A DNA stretch of 64,000 bases from an archaeon (GCA_024399155.1 JAKSHX010000002.1:32657-96656); one strand, 5' to 3'; positions 27,464 to 40,032 are shown, counted from the stretch's first letter. The notes: generated by a model not told the origin, from the sequence alone. Translations and numbers: made by a program.

Positions 27464-30400
27464 TGACTACACATAAAGTAGCGTTTAGTTACGAAATGAA
27501 AAAATATTTTGAAAATCTCTCTGCCGAGACTCAAAGATGTTATGAAATCGCTGAAATGGGAAGAAAGAGGGGCTATGATCCTGAACTTAAAGTGGAAATA
27601 CCACAAGCAGAGGACCTTGCTTCACGTGTCGAGAAACTTTTAACTGATTTTGATGTTGGAGAAGTGGCTGACGACATTAGGCGCCTCACCGAGGAACTTG
27701 GAGATAGAGAACTTGTTTCGCTTGAGATTGCAAAGCTAGTTGCTCAAAGATCTGTCGAAAAAAAAGAATTGGCCGTTGATAGAGCAATCAGAGTTGGATT
27801 AGCTGTTTTAACGGAAGGAATTTTGGTCGCTCCCCTTGAAGGTCTTGCAAATACAAAAATAAGATTGAATTCAGATGGTAGTGAATATATAGATCTCATA
27901 TTTGCAGGTCCCATTCGTGCAGCTGGAGGAACCGCTCAAGCAATGAGCGTTTTGATCGCCGATGTTGTCAGACAAACCATAGGTGTTGGAAGATACGTTC
28001 CAACTGAACAGGAAATTAATAGGCTTGTAGAAGAGATACCACTGTATAAGCAGTGTCAACATCTTCAGTATACACCATCTCCAGATGAGATCAAACTTAT
28101 AGTCAGAGACTGCCCAATATGTATAGATGGTGAAGGAACAGAAAAAACAGAAATATCAGGATTTAGAGATCTTCCCAGGATTAAAACCAATCAGGTCAGA
28201 GGAGGTGCATGTTTAGTCATTTCTGAAGGACTGTGCTTAAAAGCAGCAAAGATTAAAAAACATGTTGACCGGCTAAAAATTCAGGGATGGGAGTTTATAG
28301 ATGAGTATTTGATTCAGAAAAATGCATCGTCCACTAACGAAAAAATAGTAGATGAATCGGTCGAATCTGCAGAAAAATACCTTAAGGATATGGTTGCAGG
28401 ACGTCCAATCTTCGGACATCCATCAAGAATTGGAGCATTTAGGCTCAGATATGGCCGTGGAAGAACCTGTGGATTGGCATCTTTAGCATATTCGCCCGCG
28501 AGTATGTATGTATTGGATGAATTCCCTGCATTGGGGACGCAACTAAAAATAGAAAGACCTGGTAAGGCGTGTGTTGTAACCCCCTGTGATGAGCTAGAGG
28601 GCCCTATAGTACTATTGAAAAACGGGGATCTCATTCAATGTAATACTGTCGCAGAAGCCAAAGATGTTAAGGCAGATATTGCAGAAATTGTAGACACTGG
28701 TGAGGTTTTAATTCCATTTGGAGAATTTTGTGAGAACAATCACTCTCTAGTAACCTGCGGATATCCTATAGAATGGCACAAACTTGAACTAAAGAAATAT
28801 GGCAATCTCCCAAGAGATTGGAAAAATCCTACATGGGAACGTGCTCTAGAAATGTCGAACACATTAGGTGTTCCCTTGCACCCTAATTTCAACTTATTCT
28901 GGTCTGATATAAAAGATACTGATAAACTGGTATCTCTAAGAGACTACATATTAAAAAATGGGTCATTTAACGGTGATCTGATACTTCCTAACGAACCTGC
29001 CCAGAAAAAACTTCTAGAGGACTTAGGGGCATTGCATAAAATTCGTGACGGCAAAATTTTGATTGAGAAGTATGCGCTACCTCTTCTAGCCGGTTTGGGC
29101 CTTTCACATGATGGCAATAGAATCAAAAAAACTGTGGAATTAGAAAAAAAGTTGCTGCCATTGCAAATGGTTAGTAAAGCCATGAATATCGAAGTTCGAG
29201 CAAGAGCCGGAACAAGAATTGGTACAAGAATGGGAAGACCCGAAAAAGCTAGAGATAGAAGAGCAAATTCTGGAATTATCCATGGTCTATTCCCAATCAC
29301 TGATGCACCTGATTTTAGGAGGGAATTAAAAAAAGCCGTTGCAGCATCTAAAGCATTTAAATTCGATGGCAAAAAAAGGGGAAACAACAGTGTCGCAATA
29401 AAAAACGGATGTATAATGATCAATATGGGAACTAGAATATGTCCCGTATGCAAAAAAAATACTTTCCGTACATGGTGTAGAGATTGCAACGCTCACACAG
29501 AATACGTAGAGAGCACTTCTAAATTTGAAAAAAAATTAATTCCAGTCGATATTGATGGCGAGTATCATGCTGCACTTAGCAAGTTAGGTATGGTTGATGC
29601 GCCTGAAATTAAAGTTATCGACGAATTTGGATCAAATACAAAAACACCTGAGGCATTAGAAAAATCCATCTTAAGAGCAAAGAATGATGTCATTGTATAC
29701 AAAGACGGCACCATCCGTTTTGACATGACTGATATACCAATAACACATTTCAGGCCAAAAGAAGTTGGTCTAACAATCGAAAAAGCGATTGAATTGGGCT
29801 ATACACACGATTGGAATGGAAATCCTCTCACGAATGACGATCAGTTGTGTGAATTAAAGGTACAGGATGTCATTCCAAATGTGGATTGTGGAAATCATCT
29901 CGTAAAGGTAGCTAAATTTATAGATGACTTGCTTGAGAAATTCTATGGTGTAGAAAAATACTATAATGCAGAAAAACCGGCCGATATAATTGGACAGCTG
30001 GGTATTGGTCTTGCACCTCATACATCAGGTGGGATACTGTGTCGTATAATTGGCTATACTAATGTCTGTGGGTGCTTTGGACATCCATTTTTTCATGCTG
30101 GAAAAAGAAGAAATTGTGACGGAGATGAAGATTCTATGATGCTTCTTTTAGATGGTCTCCTCAATTTTTCAAGGACATACATTCCACGTAATAGGGGTGG
30201 TTTTATGGATACCCCCCTTGTTCTCACAACAAGAATAGATCCTAACGAAATTGACAAGGAAGCACACAATATTGATTGTTTAAGAGAATATCCGATTGAA
30301 TTCTATGAAGCCGCGATGCAAAGGAAAGATGCAAAGGAAATTGAGAAAATCATGGACCTTGTGAGTAGACGCATCGGAACAAACTTACAATACGAAGGGT

Positions 30401-30864
30401 TCGGATTTACACATGACACCGCCAGTATTAACGATGGACCTTTACATTCAGCGTACACAACCTTAGAAACAATGATAGACAAGATGACTGCACAGCTTGA
30501 ATTAGGAAAGAAAATACGTGCAGTGGATGAAAAGGATGTTGCTATGAAAGTTATTGAAAATCACTTCATTCCTGATTTAATTGGAAATCTTAGAGGATTT
30601 TCAGCTCAAAGTATCAGATGTCCCAGATGTGAAGAAAAATACAGAAGAATTCCGCTCAGCGGACATTGCGCCTGTGGAAATAATCTCGTACTCACTGTTC
30701 ATGAAGCCGGCGTAAAAAAATATCTACAAATTTCTCAAGATATTTGTAACGAATACGATCTTCCAAGTTATACAAAAGAAAGAGTCGATATTCTATCAAT
30801 GAGTATAGATTCTATGTTCAACAGCGACAGGATTAAAAAGTGTAAGTTGAGTGATTTTTTCTAG
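27460..30864 (+). CDS. polC: DNA polymerase D large subunit (DP2)
   Basis: Catalytic subunit of the archaeal replicative polymerase PolD. 1134 residues, no intein. The conserved NCDGDEDSMM near residue 885 carries the catalytic aspartates. Zinc-binding cysteine clusters occur at CPVCKKNTFRTWCRDC (about residues 660-680) and CPRCEEKYRRIPLSGHCACG (near 1055). The small subunit DP1 is not in this window. Two ATGs at 27460 and 27463 are equally possible. Convergent with rpoD; a hairpin lies between them. TAG stop. Confidence 0.96.
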   Translation: MMTTHKVAFSYEMKKYFENLSAETQRCYEIAEMGRKRGYDPELKVEIPQAEDLASRVEKLLTDFDVGEVADDIRRLTEELGDRELVSLEIAKLVAQRSVEKKELAVDRAIRVGLAVLTEGILVAPLEGLANTKIRLNSDGSEYIDLIFAGPIRAAGGTAQAMSVLIADVVRQTIGVGRYVPTEQEINRLVEEIPLYKQCQHLQYTPSPDEIKLIVRDCPICIDGEGTEKTEISGFRDLPRIKTNQVRGGACLVISEGLCLKAAKIKKHVDRLKIQGWEFIDEYLIQKNASSTNEKIVDESVESAEKYLKDMVAGRPIFGHPSRIGAFRLRYGRGRTCGLASLAYSPASMYVLDEFPALGTQLKIERPGKACVVTPCDELEGPIVLLKNGDLIQCNTVAEAKDVKADIAEIVDTGEVLIPFGEFCENNHSLVTCGYPIEWHKLELKKYGNLPRDWKNPTWERALEMSNTLGVPLHPNFNLFWSDIKDTDKLVSLRDYILKNGSFNGDLILPNEPAQKKLLEDLGALHKIRDGKILIEKYALPLLAGLGLSHDGNRIKKTVELEKKLLPLQMVSKAMNIEVRARAGTRIGTRMGRPEKARDRRANSGIIHGLFPITDAPDFRRELKKAVAASKAFKFDGKKRGNNSVAIKNGCIMINMGTRICPVCKKNTFRTWCRDCNAHTEYVESTSKFEKKLIPVDIDGEYHAALSKLGMVDAPEIKVIDEFGSNTKTPEALEKSILRAKNDVIVYKDGTIRFDMTDIPITHFRPKEVGLTIEKAIELGYTHDWNGNPLTNDDQLCELKVQDVIPNVDCGNHLVKVAKFIDDLLEKFYGVEKYYNAEKPADIIGQLGIGLAPHTSGGILCRIIGYTNVCGCFGHPFFHAGKRRNCDGDEDSMMLLLDGLLNFSRTYIPRNRGGFMDTPLVLTTRIDPNEIDKEAHNIDCLREYPIEFYEAAMQRKDAKEIEKIMDLVSRRIGTNLQYEGFGFTHDTASINDGPLHSAYTTLETMIDKMTAQLELGKKIRAVDEKDVAMKVIENHFIPDLIGNLRGFSAQSIRCPRCEEKYRRIPLSGHCACGNNLVLTVHEAGVKKYLQISQDICNEYDLPSYTKERVDILSMSIDSMFNSDRIKKCKLSDFF

Positions 30865-30875
30865 AGCAAAAATAT

Positions 30876-30890
30876 GGGGAGAGTTTCCCC
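30876..30890. terminator. hairpin between polC and rpoD
   Basis: GGGGA and TCCCC pair around a five-base loop (GAGTT) in the 32-bp gap between two convergent genes. It could act on both transcripts. T runs are weak, so it may only mark the end region. Confidence 0.45.
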
Positions 30891-30896
30891 GTTTAT

Positions 30897-31724
30897 TTAT
30901 AGCGCTACTACAGCATCGGCAATATTTTTTGCACCCTCAGAAAGAATGCTTTTGGCCTTATCTAAAACCTGTTGTGCGGTCAATGAACCGTCGGTTTCAA
31001 ACTTAAACACAAAACATGTGTCGTCACCTTTGATGCTGATAGCCTCAGAATCGCCACGTTCAACACATGTCATGCACAAAATGCAATCTATCGAACGTTC
31101 TGCTACAAGTTTCTTATCTTTAACATCAAAGACTCTCTTTGGACACAATGATGCGATATCATTAGCATTAACTACCTTCTTTTGATCAATTTTAATGATT
31201 GGCATATACTTGTACCCAACACCGTTTGCAACCTGCCATTTGACATGTTGTTTAGCAGTCCCCATTATCGCGTGGGCGTAAATAAGCACAGATTGACCAT
31301 CAGCAAGTTCTACTATCGGAATATTTTCGTCCTTAACTTTTAGGCTTGCGTCACCAAGAGGCTGAAGATCACCTGACATGACAGTGCATGGTCCGTGTTT
31401 GTTGAGACTGTACATAATTTCACAGCTAGGGCACCCTACACCGCCGCATGAACATTCAGCTTTGGTATTGAACAATTCATAGTTGGTTGGAATAGGAATC
31501 ATTCCGAGCCTGTGTGCAATGATCTCGTCAAAGAGGGGTGTGACACTCTCATATTCTTTTCCATCAACATCAATAGGACCTAGATGGAACTCAACTTCAT
31601 CAATCGCCATTTTAGGAATGTTTGATAACATAGTCCTTCTGAGCGCATTTGCCTTCGCTGGAGTAGAATTCTTCAGAATGAACTTACATTTTCTTTCTTC
31701 CAGCTCGACTATCTCGATTTCCAT
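30897..31724 (-). CDS. rpoD: RNA polymerase subunit D (Rpo3) with Fe-S cysteines
   Basis: Platform subunit of archaeal RNA polymerase that pairs with RpoL. 275 residues. The alpha-like assembly part lies at 1-160, and FILKNSTPAKANALRRTML near the start is the conserved helix. The inserted D3 region holds cysteine groups CSCGGVGCPSC (near 150) and CPKRVF...CILCMTC (near 200), consistent with one or two ferredoxin-type clusters as in many methanogens. It is last in the rps13-rps4-rps11-rpoD run, a standard archaeal order. Confidence 0.94.
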   Translation of the reverse strand: MEIEIVELEERKCKFILKNSTPAKANALRRTMLSNIPKMAIDEVEFHLGPIDVDGKEYESVTPLFDEIIAHRLGMIPIPTNYELFNTKAECSCGGVGCPSCEIMYSLNKHGPCTVMSGDLQPLGDASLKVKDENIPIVELADGQSVLIYAHAIMGTAKQHVKWQVANGVGYKYMPIIKIDQKKVVNANDIASLCPKRVFDVKDKKLVAERSIDCILCMTCVERGDSEAISIKGDDTCFVFKFETDGSLTAQQVLDKAKSILSEGAKNIADAVVAL

Positions 31725-31736
31725 GACCGGTCCCTC

Positions 31737-32123
31737 TTAGACTCTACGACCTCTACGTCCACCCTTTTTCTTTGTACCATCATGAGGGACAGGTGTAACG
31801 TCTTCAATACGACCGATTTTAAGTCCTGCCCTAGCGAGAGCACGAATCGCTGCCTGTGCACCGGGACCTGGTGATGTGGAACCGTTACCACCGGGCGCAC
31901 GAACTCTGACGTGAATTCCTATGAAATCTTTTTCTTTTGCAACATCAGCGACCTTCTCAGCCACCTTTTGTGCTGCATATGGTGATGATTCATCTTTTGC
32001 CTGTTTAACAACCATTCCGCCTGTTGCTTTGGTGATAGTTTCCGCACCGGTAATGTCCGTGAGTGTGATCATAATGTTGTTGAAACTCGCGTAAATATTT
32101 GCAATTCCCCATTTTGATGTCAT
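31737..32123 (-). CDS. rps11: ribosomal protein S11 (uS11)
   Basis: 128-residue small-subunit platform protein. It has the typical [13 protein letters not shown] start region, the [17 protein letters not shown] stretch, and the basic C-terminal tail [10 protein letters not shown]. The ATG shares a base with the rps4 stop. Operon order S13-S4-S11-RpoD is conserved in archaea. Confidence 0.96.
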   Translation of the reverse strand: MTSKWGIANIYASFNNIMITLTDITGAETITKATGGMVVKQAKDESSPYAAQKVAEKVADVAKEKDFIGIHVRVRAPGGNGSTSPGPGAQAAIRALARAGLKIGRIEDVTPVPHDGTKKKGGRRGRRV

Positions 32124-32770
32124 TATTGGTCCCCCTCCTGTACTATTTCCTCTATACCGGCTTCCTCAGCATCGGCCATAGCAGCCACTGCTGTTGCCTC
32201 TTTCAAGATCTTTGTCTCTTTTATCTTGTGGTTTGCTACCTTCTTTTTTGAAACTCTCATGGGGTGCATTTCATCATTAAATGGTGACGCAGGGTCGTAC
32301 ATAATTGATGATTCTTCTTTCCTATTGACAATATACCCGGGAACAGTGATTTTGTGACCGTTCATAAAGATGTGCCCGTGAACAATCATTTGTCTTGCCT
32401 GACCAATAGTATTCGCCATTCCCTTCTCATACACAATGGTCTGAAGTCTGCGAGAGAAAATATTCTCCTCTTTTAACGTGAGAATGTCATTGAGTGTCAC
32501 TCCGCTTAAAGGCAAAAGGCCCATACGTCCGCACTTTGCGATAAGTGCGTCAGACTCTATTTTCGCCTGCGATTCGTCTCCCCTGAGGCGTGCCTGCAAT
32601 TCTCTTGACTGTTCTCTAAGATTTCTTAAAATTGTCTGTGCTTTCCACACTTCAGTCTTGTTTTTAAGTCCGTATTGATTTACAAAAACGACTTCAGCTT
32701 TAATTCTCTCTCCTTGCCACGGATGCGAAGGAGTGTCATATGACCTACGTGAAAATTTAGGATCTCCCAT
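32123..32770 (-). CDS. rps4: ribosomal protein S4 (uS4)
   Basis: 215 residues with an S4 RNA-binding domain (about 105-170; [13 protein letters not shown]). The last ~35 residues are an Ala/Glu-rich acidic tail extending past the usual ~180-residue archaeal S4. Overlaps rps11 by one base. The N-terminal start [18 protein letters not shown] is typical. Confidence 0.96.
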   Translation of the reverse strand: MGDPKFSRRSYDTPSHPWQGERIKAEVVFVNQYGLKNKTEVWKAQTILRNLREQSRELQARLRGDESQAKIESDALIAKCGRMGLLPLSGVTLNDILTLKEENIFSRRLQTIVYEKGMANTIGQARQMIVHGHIFMNGHKITVPGYIVNRKEESSIMYDPASPFNDEMHPMRVSKKKVANHKIKETKILKEATAVAAMADAEEAGIEEIVQEGDQ

Positions 32771-32780
32771 TCAAACCACC

Positions 32781-33263
32781 TTAACTCTTATTCTTACTGA
32801 CACCCATCGTAAGCCCGTGGCGACCGTTGGACTTCGTCCTCTGTCCTCTTACCTTATGATGTGTCTCGTGTCTAATTCCGCGATAACAACGGATCATCTT
32901 CATCCTGTTGATGTCGTCTTTCTGCATGAGATCTAGATCATTGCCGATCAGATGCATATCCGACCCTGTCTCATAATCATGTTGTCTGTTGATCACCCAA
33001 TCGGGAACATACTCAACATATGTCGCAATGAGTTGCTCGATTTTTTTGATGTCTTCGTCTTCGAGTGAACCAATCTTAACCATTGGATTTACACCCGCTT
33101 TTTTGATGACGATCTGTGCCACTCTTTTACCTACACCCTTAATTTGTTGAATACCAATCACGGCACGCTTTTGACCGTCAATATCACTGTTAGCGATACG
33201 AACGATAAAATTGAAATCATCACTTTCGTCTTGTTTCTGTTTAATGTTTTTTCTTTCTGTCAT
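32781..33263 (-). CDS. rps13: ribosomal protein S13 (uS13)
   Basis: About 160 residues of head-domain protein with a helix-two-turns-helix part (IQQIKGVGKRVAQ, residues ~36-48) and a basic tail. The open frame extends to 33491, but ATG 33263 is chosen: GGGAGA lies just upstream and the MTERKN start fits family length. The upstream extension has no family match. It is the first gene of the four-gene operon. Confidence 0.95.
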   Translation of the reverse strand: MTERKNIKQKQDESDDFNFIVRIANSDIDGQKRAVIGIQQIKGVGKRVAQIVIKKAGVNPMVKIGSLEDEDIKKIEQLIATYVEYVPDWVINRQHDYETGSDMHLIGNDLDLMQKDDINRMKMIRCYRGIRHETHHKVRGQRTKSNGRHGLTMGVSKNKS

Positions 33264-33574
33264 ATTATCTCCCGCAAATGTTCCTCGTAAATGAGGAAGT
33301 ACCCAAGCATCTGCTTTACACATCCTAACAAAAAGGTCATGTGCTGTGCTCTCGTTGACACATTTATATGCCACCGAGTTTACGGTGCGTGTGGGGATTG
33401 ATTCACATATATTAAAGGTTCGCATGTAAGTTTTATATCGTTGACATAAAATAGAAGAACGAAGTGTTCGAGAAATCTTTTCGTTAAACATACTGTGATG
33501 GCGTATTACTGAGGCCTACACTCGTTTGAATTTGTTCCTGTGTTGGAGTGTCTGAAGTAATACCATAATTGTGA
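33264..33574. promoter_or_regulatory. leader/promoter region of the rps13 operon
   Basis: Minus-strand TATA-like elements lie around 33432-33440 (TATAAAAC) and 33407-33415 (AATATATG). A start about 25 nt downstream would give an mRNA leader of roughly 130-150 nt before rps13, which is long for an archaeon. No gene seen in it. Confidence 0.35.
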
Positions 33575-33662
33575 TGGTGCCGAAAGCCGGATTCGAACCG
33601 GCGAACCCCTGCGAGAACAGATCTTGAGTCTGTCGCCTTTGACCAGGCTTGGCAATTTCGGC
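33575..33662 (-). tRNA. tRNA-Leu (CAA)
   Basis: Acceptor GCCGAAA/TTTCGGC with discriminator A and encoded CCA (33575-33577). The anticodon stem ACAGA/TCTGT closes loop CTCAAGA with anticodon CAA. There is a long class II variable arm and the T-loop GTTCGAATC. No intron. Confidence 0.96.
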
Positions 33663-33725
33663 CTAAAAGATGGCACATATTCAAACTAATAATAATTTTT
33701 CGTATGGGTGGATGGTAATACTTTA

Positions 33726-34508
33726 ATGATGTTAATAGATGACCACCCCAATAATATGTCAAAGGACAGAGAAATCGGCAATCAATTTGATGGTAAAGAA
33801 AAATATGTAAAGGATGTCTTTCAAAGTATCGCAACGCGCTATGATAAAGTGAACAATATAATGTCAGTGGGCATGATAAAACATTGGCATAAATTTATGT
33901 TTAAAAAAGCCGGGAATATTTCAGGATTTCATGTAGCTGATGTTGGATGCGGAACTGGTGAAATAACATTAATGGCATCTAAAAAGGTCGGAAAGAACGG
34001 TGCCGTTAAAGGTATTGATATTACACTGGAAATGCTCGAAATAGCGAGGGCTAAGGAAAGGAACATGAACCTTTTTAAGAATATCGAGTGGGTGATTGGA
34101 GACGCGCTGAATATTCAATATCCCGATAATACTTTTGATCTTGTTACTAGTGGCTACATGCTTAGAAATGTAACTGATATTCCAAAAGCAATATCTGAAA
34201 TGTTCAGAATATTAAAACCTAAACACAAGGTTATCATTGCTGAACTGGCGATGCCTAAAAATAAAATTTTTAGATTCGTACACAACATTTATGTCTTCAA
34301 AATAGTCCCATGGTATGGACGTCATTTCAACGATGGAAAAATTATTGATGGAAAAATGGCTGCTTACGACTGGCTCACTTTGTCATTAAAAAATTTTCCT
34401 TATGGCGATGATATGGTAAAAATATTGAAAGAAAAGGGATTCACTGATACGAAATTTTACAGCAAGTCTTTTGGTGCCATAAATATTTACGTCGGAACCA
34501 AGCCTTAA
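33726..34508 (+). CDS. UbiE/Coq5-like SAM methyltransferase
   Basis: About 260 residues with a class I SAM fold: VADVGCGTGE (motif I), GIDITLEMLEIAR, and an N-terminal KEKYVKDVFQSIATRYDKVN stretch that closely matches UbiE/MenG enzymes. RMLRNV-type text appears as GYMLRNVTD. Family members C-methylate quinone precursors. Methanomassiliicoccales are not known to make quinones or methanophenazine, so its substrate is an open question. The start is uncertain: GTG 33708, ATG 33726 or ATG 33756. The last fits the MSKDRE start. Confidence 0.8.
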   Translation: MMLIDDHPNNMSKDREIGNQFDGKEKYVKDVFQSIATRYDKVNNIMSVGMIKHWHKFMFKKAGNISGFHVADVGCGTGEITLMASKKVGKNGAVKGIDITLEMLEIARAKERNMNLFKNIEWVIGDALNIQYPDNTFDLVTSGYMLRNVTDIPKAISEMFRILKPKHKVIIAELAMPKNKIFRFVHNIYVFKIVPWYGRHFNDGKIIDGKMAAYDWLTLSLKNFPYGDDMVKILKEKGFTDTKFYSKSFGAINIYVGTKP

Positions 34509-35407
34509 TAGCCGCCATCACACAATGTAATGATCTCAGCTTTTTTTTCGCTGATATAAATTGTGTGCTCGAATTGCGCTACGTACCCTTTATTCTGTTC
34601 TACACAAAGTGCATAACTTGAAACGAGACCGTGACGAATAAGTTTACTGATCTTTTGTGACGCCATATTATCGTCACATAATCTGGCGCAAAAAGGAAAA
34701 GTTTTAAACTTATCTTTGATGTCGTTAAAGAACGCCTGAAGGTTTGGGTCATCTACTGGATGGTCTCTGATTATTCTGCAAATATTACCCCAGCGTCCTC
34801 CGACAACCATGCCTACGCCGTTTGTAGCAAAGGGCTCACATGCGATCACCATGTTCTTTCGTAATTTTTCCGTGTCGCCGTTGTCATAATTTGGAATACA
34901 TAAACCGGCATGTAAATTATATGGCTCTATTTGATGACCGGTTAGGTTTTTGATTGGTCTGTACCCCTTATTGCTAATTGTCATGTCAACTGCGGCGCCA
35001 ATCTCATTTATTGGACAATTTTCACCGATAAACTCCATTACCGTATCACGTGCATCTTTTGCTGACTCTATCAATTCCCTAAACCTATTAGTTCCGACTT
35101 CGACAGTACCAGCAGTGTCTCCAACAAATCCATCAAGATGCGCTCCACAATCTATCTTGACCAAATCCCCAGTCTTAAAAACCGTCTTATCATTGATTGA
35201 TGGTGTGTAATGAGCTGCAATCTCGTTGATACTGATATTACATGGAAAGGCTAACTTGCATCCATGAGATACGATATATCCCTCAACTTCCTCGGCTACA
35301 TCAAGAGCTTTGACGCCTTCTTTGACCATAGCCATACCTCTTTCTCTTGCGTTAGCAGAAACCATACCTGCCTTACGCAATTTCTCTGATTTTTCTGATT
35401 CAAGCAT
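34505..35407 (-). CDS. map: methionine aminopeptidase, type II
   Basis: Removes the initiator Met from new proteins. About 300 residues, archaeal type II. Metal and active-site residues fit: AHYTP (His), IDCGAHLDGFVGDTA (Asp pair), GHQIEPYNLH (His), CEPFATNG (Glu) and AQFEHTI (Glu). ATG 35407 is chosen; GAGGA lies 8-9 nt upstream, inside the sua5 end. ATG 35416 is an alternative. Its end overlaps the convergent UbiE gene by four bases. Confidence 0.95.
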   Translation of the reverse strand: MLESEKSEKLRKAGMVSANARERGMAMVKEGVKALDVAEEVEGYIVSHGCKLAFPCNISINEIAAHYTPSINDKTVFKTGDLVKIDCGAHLDGFVGDTAGTVEVGTNRFRELIESAKDARDTVMEFIGENCPINEIGAAVDMTISNKGYRPIKNLTGHQIEPYNLHAGLCIPNYDNGDTEKLRKNMVIACEPFATNGVGMVVGGRWGNICRIIRDHPVDDPNLQAFFNDIKDKFKTFPFCARLCDDNMASQKISKLIRHGLVSSYALCVEQNKGYVAQFEHTIYISEKKAEIITLCDGGY

Positions 35408-36035
35408 TAAGAACATCCTCTATTTGCTTTTGAGTTATCTCGCCCTGGCGAATAATCTCAACCGCATTATTCGCCATCCATACAATGGTAGATGGCTTGC
35501 CGAGAGTACATTGACCGTTATCAAGATATGTATTAACAAAATCTCCAAAATTTTTCGTAGCCATTTCGATATTGGTGGAGTCGGGATGTGAATGTAAGTT
35601 GGCTGATGTGGCTATAATTGGACCATTAAATTGTTTGATTAACTCTATTGCAATCTTGTTATCAGGGATACGGATTCCAACGTTTTGTGACATTGAAGTT
35701 ACGATATCTGGCACATTTGGATTTTTCTTAGTAATGATTGTAAGAGGGCCTGGTAAAAACGCATCAATAAGTTTCTCAACAGGGTTTGTCATTATAGCAA
35801 CTGTTTCTACCATATCTTTTTCTGAAACTGCTACTGTTAATGGCATATCAAAAGGTCTTTTTTTTGTAAGATATAAGTTCTTTATTGCCTTCTGATTAAA
35901 AATATCTGCAGTTATTCCGTAAACAGTTTCTGTTGGATAAACTACAAGTTTTCCTTTAGAAAGATCGTCCACCGCCATAGCAATGTTTTTCATTGTGGTT
36001 TCATCCATTTCATTGCTACATTTCAGTATCCTCAT
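35400..36035 (-). CDS. threonylcarbamoyl-AMP synthase (Sua5/YrdC/TsaC type)
   Basis: Makes threonylcarbamoyl-AMP from threonine, bicarbonate and ATP, the first step of t6A37 in tRNA. 211 residues, YrdC domain only. The KRPFDMPLTV motif (near 56-65) is the basic nucleotide-binding patch, and SANLHSHPDS (near 150) is typical. The ATG follows the MBL gene stop within 2 nt, and the gene overlaps map by 8 nt. Links to the MtaB-like gene later in the window, which modifies t6A. Confidence 0.93.
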   Translation of the reverse strand: MRILKCSNEMDETTMKNIAMAVDDLSKGKLVVYPTETVYGITADIFNQKAIKNLYLTKKRPFDMPLTVAVSEKDMVETVAIMTNPVEKLIDAFLPGPLTIITKKNPNVPDIVTSMSQNVGIRIPDNKIAIELIKQFNGPIIATSANLHSHPDSTNIEMATKNFGDFVNTYLDNGQCTLGKPSTIVWMANNAVEIIRQGEITQKQIEDVLNA

Positions 36036-36036
36036 C

Positions 36037-36684
36037 TTATACCCCCATAGATCTTAATCCTTTTTTTACAAATTCTAAACCACCATTATTGACAACTGGA
36101 CCGTGCCCAGGATAAAACCCATTAAATCCGATATTTTCAAGCTTTTTTAATGACTCTATCATCATCACAGCAGAACCTGTAGGATACGTAGTGTTACCGA
36201 CTCCATCGACAAACACTGTATCTCCTGAAAATAAAGCTCTTGTAACTTCATCTATTATAGAAATTGAACCTGCCGTATGACCAGGCGTGTCTATTGCAAC
36301 TAAGGTGTGTTTACCGAGATTTATTTTATCTCCTTCATCGAAATTTGTGATATCCATAGGTTTTATAGTCCCTCCGAACTTGACACCAAGTGTGGGTTCG
36401 GAATTTCCTTCTCTCAGAGGTACTGCATCTTTTTTCCCTGCAAAGACCTTTTTTGGGGAAAATTCTTTGATTATCGTTCCAAGACCTCCTACGTGGTCAT
36501 AATGACAGTGAGTAATAAACACGTAATCAAGGGATCTTTTATTCAACACATTTTTTACAGATTTTACAGTTTGGTCTACAGCGAACCCAGTACCCGTATC
36601 AATCATCGCTGTCTTTTCGGAGCCCAACACTAAATAAATATTAGAATCAAATAATAGAGCTGGTTGTATCTGTACGATGCTCAT
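36037..36684 (-). CDS. metallo-beta-lactamase-fold hydrolase
   Basis: About 215 residues. The motif THCHYDHVGG gives HxHxDH, DTPGHTAGS supplies the next His, and GDTVF and PGHGP complete the metal site. This layout is shared with glyoxalase II-like and related MBL hydrolases; substrate unknown. ATG 36684 gives a normal length; the ORF runs to 36786 but then enters the 23S flank. First gene of the MBL-sua5-map run. Confidence 0.85.
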   Translation of the reverse strand: MSIVQIQPALLFDSNIYLVLGSEKTAMIDTGTGFAVDQTVKSVKNVLNKRSLDYVFITHCHYDHVGGLGTIIKEFSPKKVFAGKKDAVPLREGNSEPTLGVKFGGTIKPMDITNFDEGDKINLGKHTLVAIDTPGHTAGSISIIDEVTRALFSGDTVFVDGVGNTTYPTGSAVMMIESLKKLENIGFNGFYPGHGPVVNNGGLEFVKKGLRSMGV

Positions 36685-36774
36685 ATTTTTGAGTACAATA
36701 AGACTGTATATAACATGTTTGTCAAGGTTGATATGCCGTATGGGATAAATGGGATGCGCTAAGATGAAATGAGA

Positions 36775-36790
36775 GATCATACGCAACCTG
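36775..36790 (-). repeat. 23S rRNA processing stem, 3' arm
   Basis: GATCATACGCAACCTG on the plus strand is the exact reverse complement of 39766-39781. In the minus-strand transcript the two arms would pair for 16 bp and enclose the entire 23S rRNA, as in archaeal bulge-helix-bulge precursors cut by the splicing endonuclease. Confidence 0.8.
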
Positions 36791-36824
36791 TTTAACTGCT
36801 AGACCACACCCCAGCGACGTTAAA

Positions 36825-39758
<2,934 letters not shown>

Positions 39759-39765
39759 ACACGTC

Positions 39766-39781
39766 CAGGTTGCGTATGATC
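39766..39781 (-). repeat. 23S rRNA processing stem, 5' arm
   Basis: Plus-strand CAGGTTGCGTATGATC, complementary to 36775-36790 (16 of 16). A partial copy of part of it (GCGTATGATC, 10 of 10) occurs again at 39745-39754 inside the presumed 23S 5' end, so alternative pairing is possible. Confidence 0.8.
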
Positions 39782-40032
39782 GGCAGTCATCGGACTGGTC
39801 CCGCCGTTCTCCTGTTATGCGTGGAGCCCTGTGCCACTTCCCCAGGCGAACCTCATCGCCGGGTGCACGTTCTTTTGAATCGTCATGTCTGACCATTGCG
39901 GTCGCGACGAAGACCCAGACTATCGAACTGATATATAACAGTTCCTCCAGGCCAATGTGTTATACCAGGACGTTGGAACCCTTACGACTCCTGTCTTACC
40001 TGGTAGTGTGATATTGAGCATCACGTATGCCC
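39782..40032 (-). ncRNA. structured leader upstream of 23S rRNA
   Basis: About 250 nt between the promoter and the 23S stem. On the minus strand several hairpins are visible: ACCAGG...CCTGGT near 39965-40000 and AACTG-TTATATAT-CAGTT near 39920-39937. It lacks obvious ORFs and is more GC-rich than surrounding intergenic DNA. I looked for SRP RNA, RNase P RNA and 5S motifs and did not find them. It may be only the 5' external spacer, or a separate RNA released by processing. Confidence 0.4.

Noticed and set aside
27460..30864. Intein in PolD large subunit
   Set aside because: The frame is a standard-length DP2 with no splice-junction or LAGLIDADG motifs.
32781..33491. N-terminally extended S13
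   Set aside because: ATG 33263 has a good ribosome site and gives family length; the extension has no similarity I recognise.
39782..40032. 5S rRNA in the 23S leader
   Set aside because: The conserved 5S loop text around CCGAAC is absent; length and pairing do not fit.
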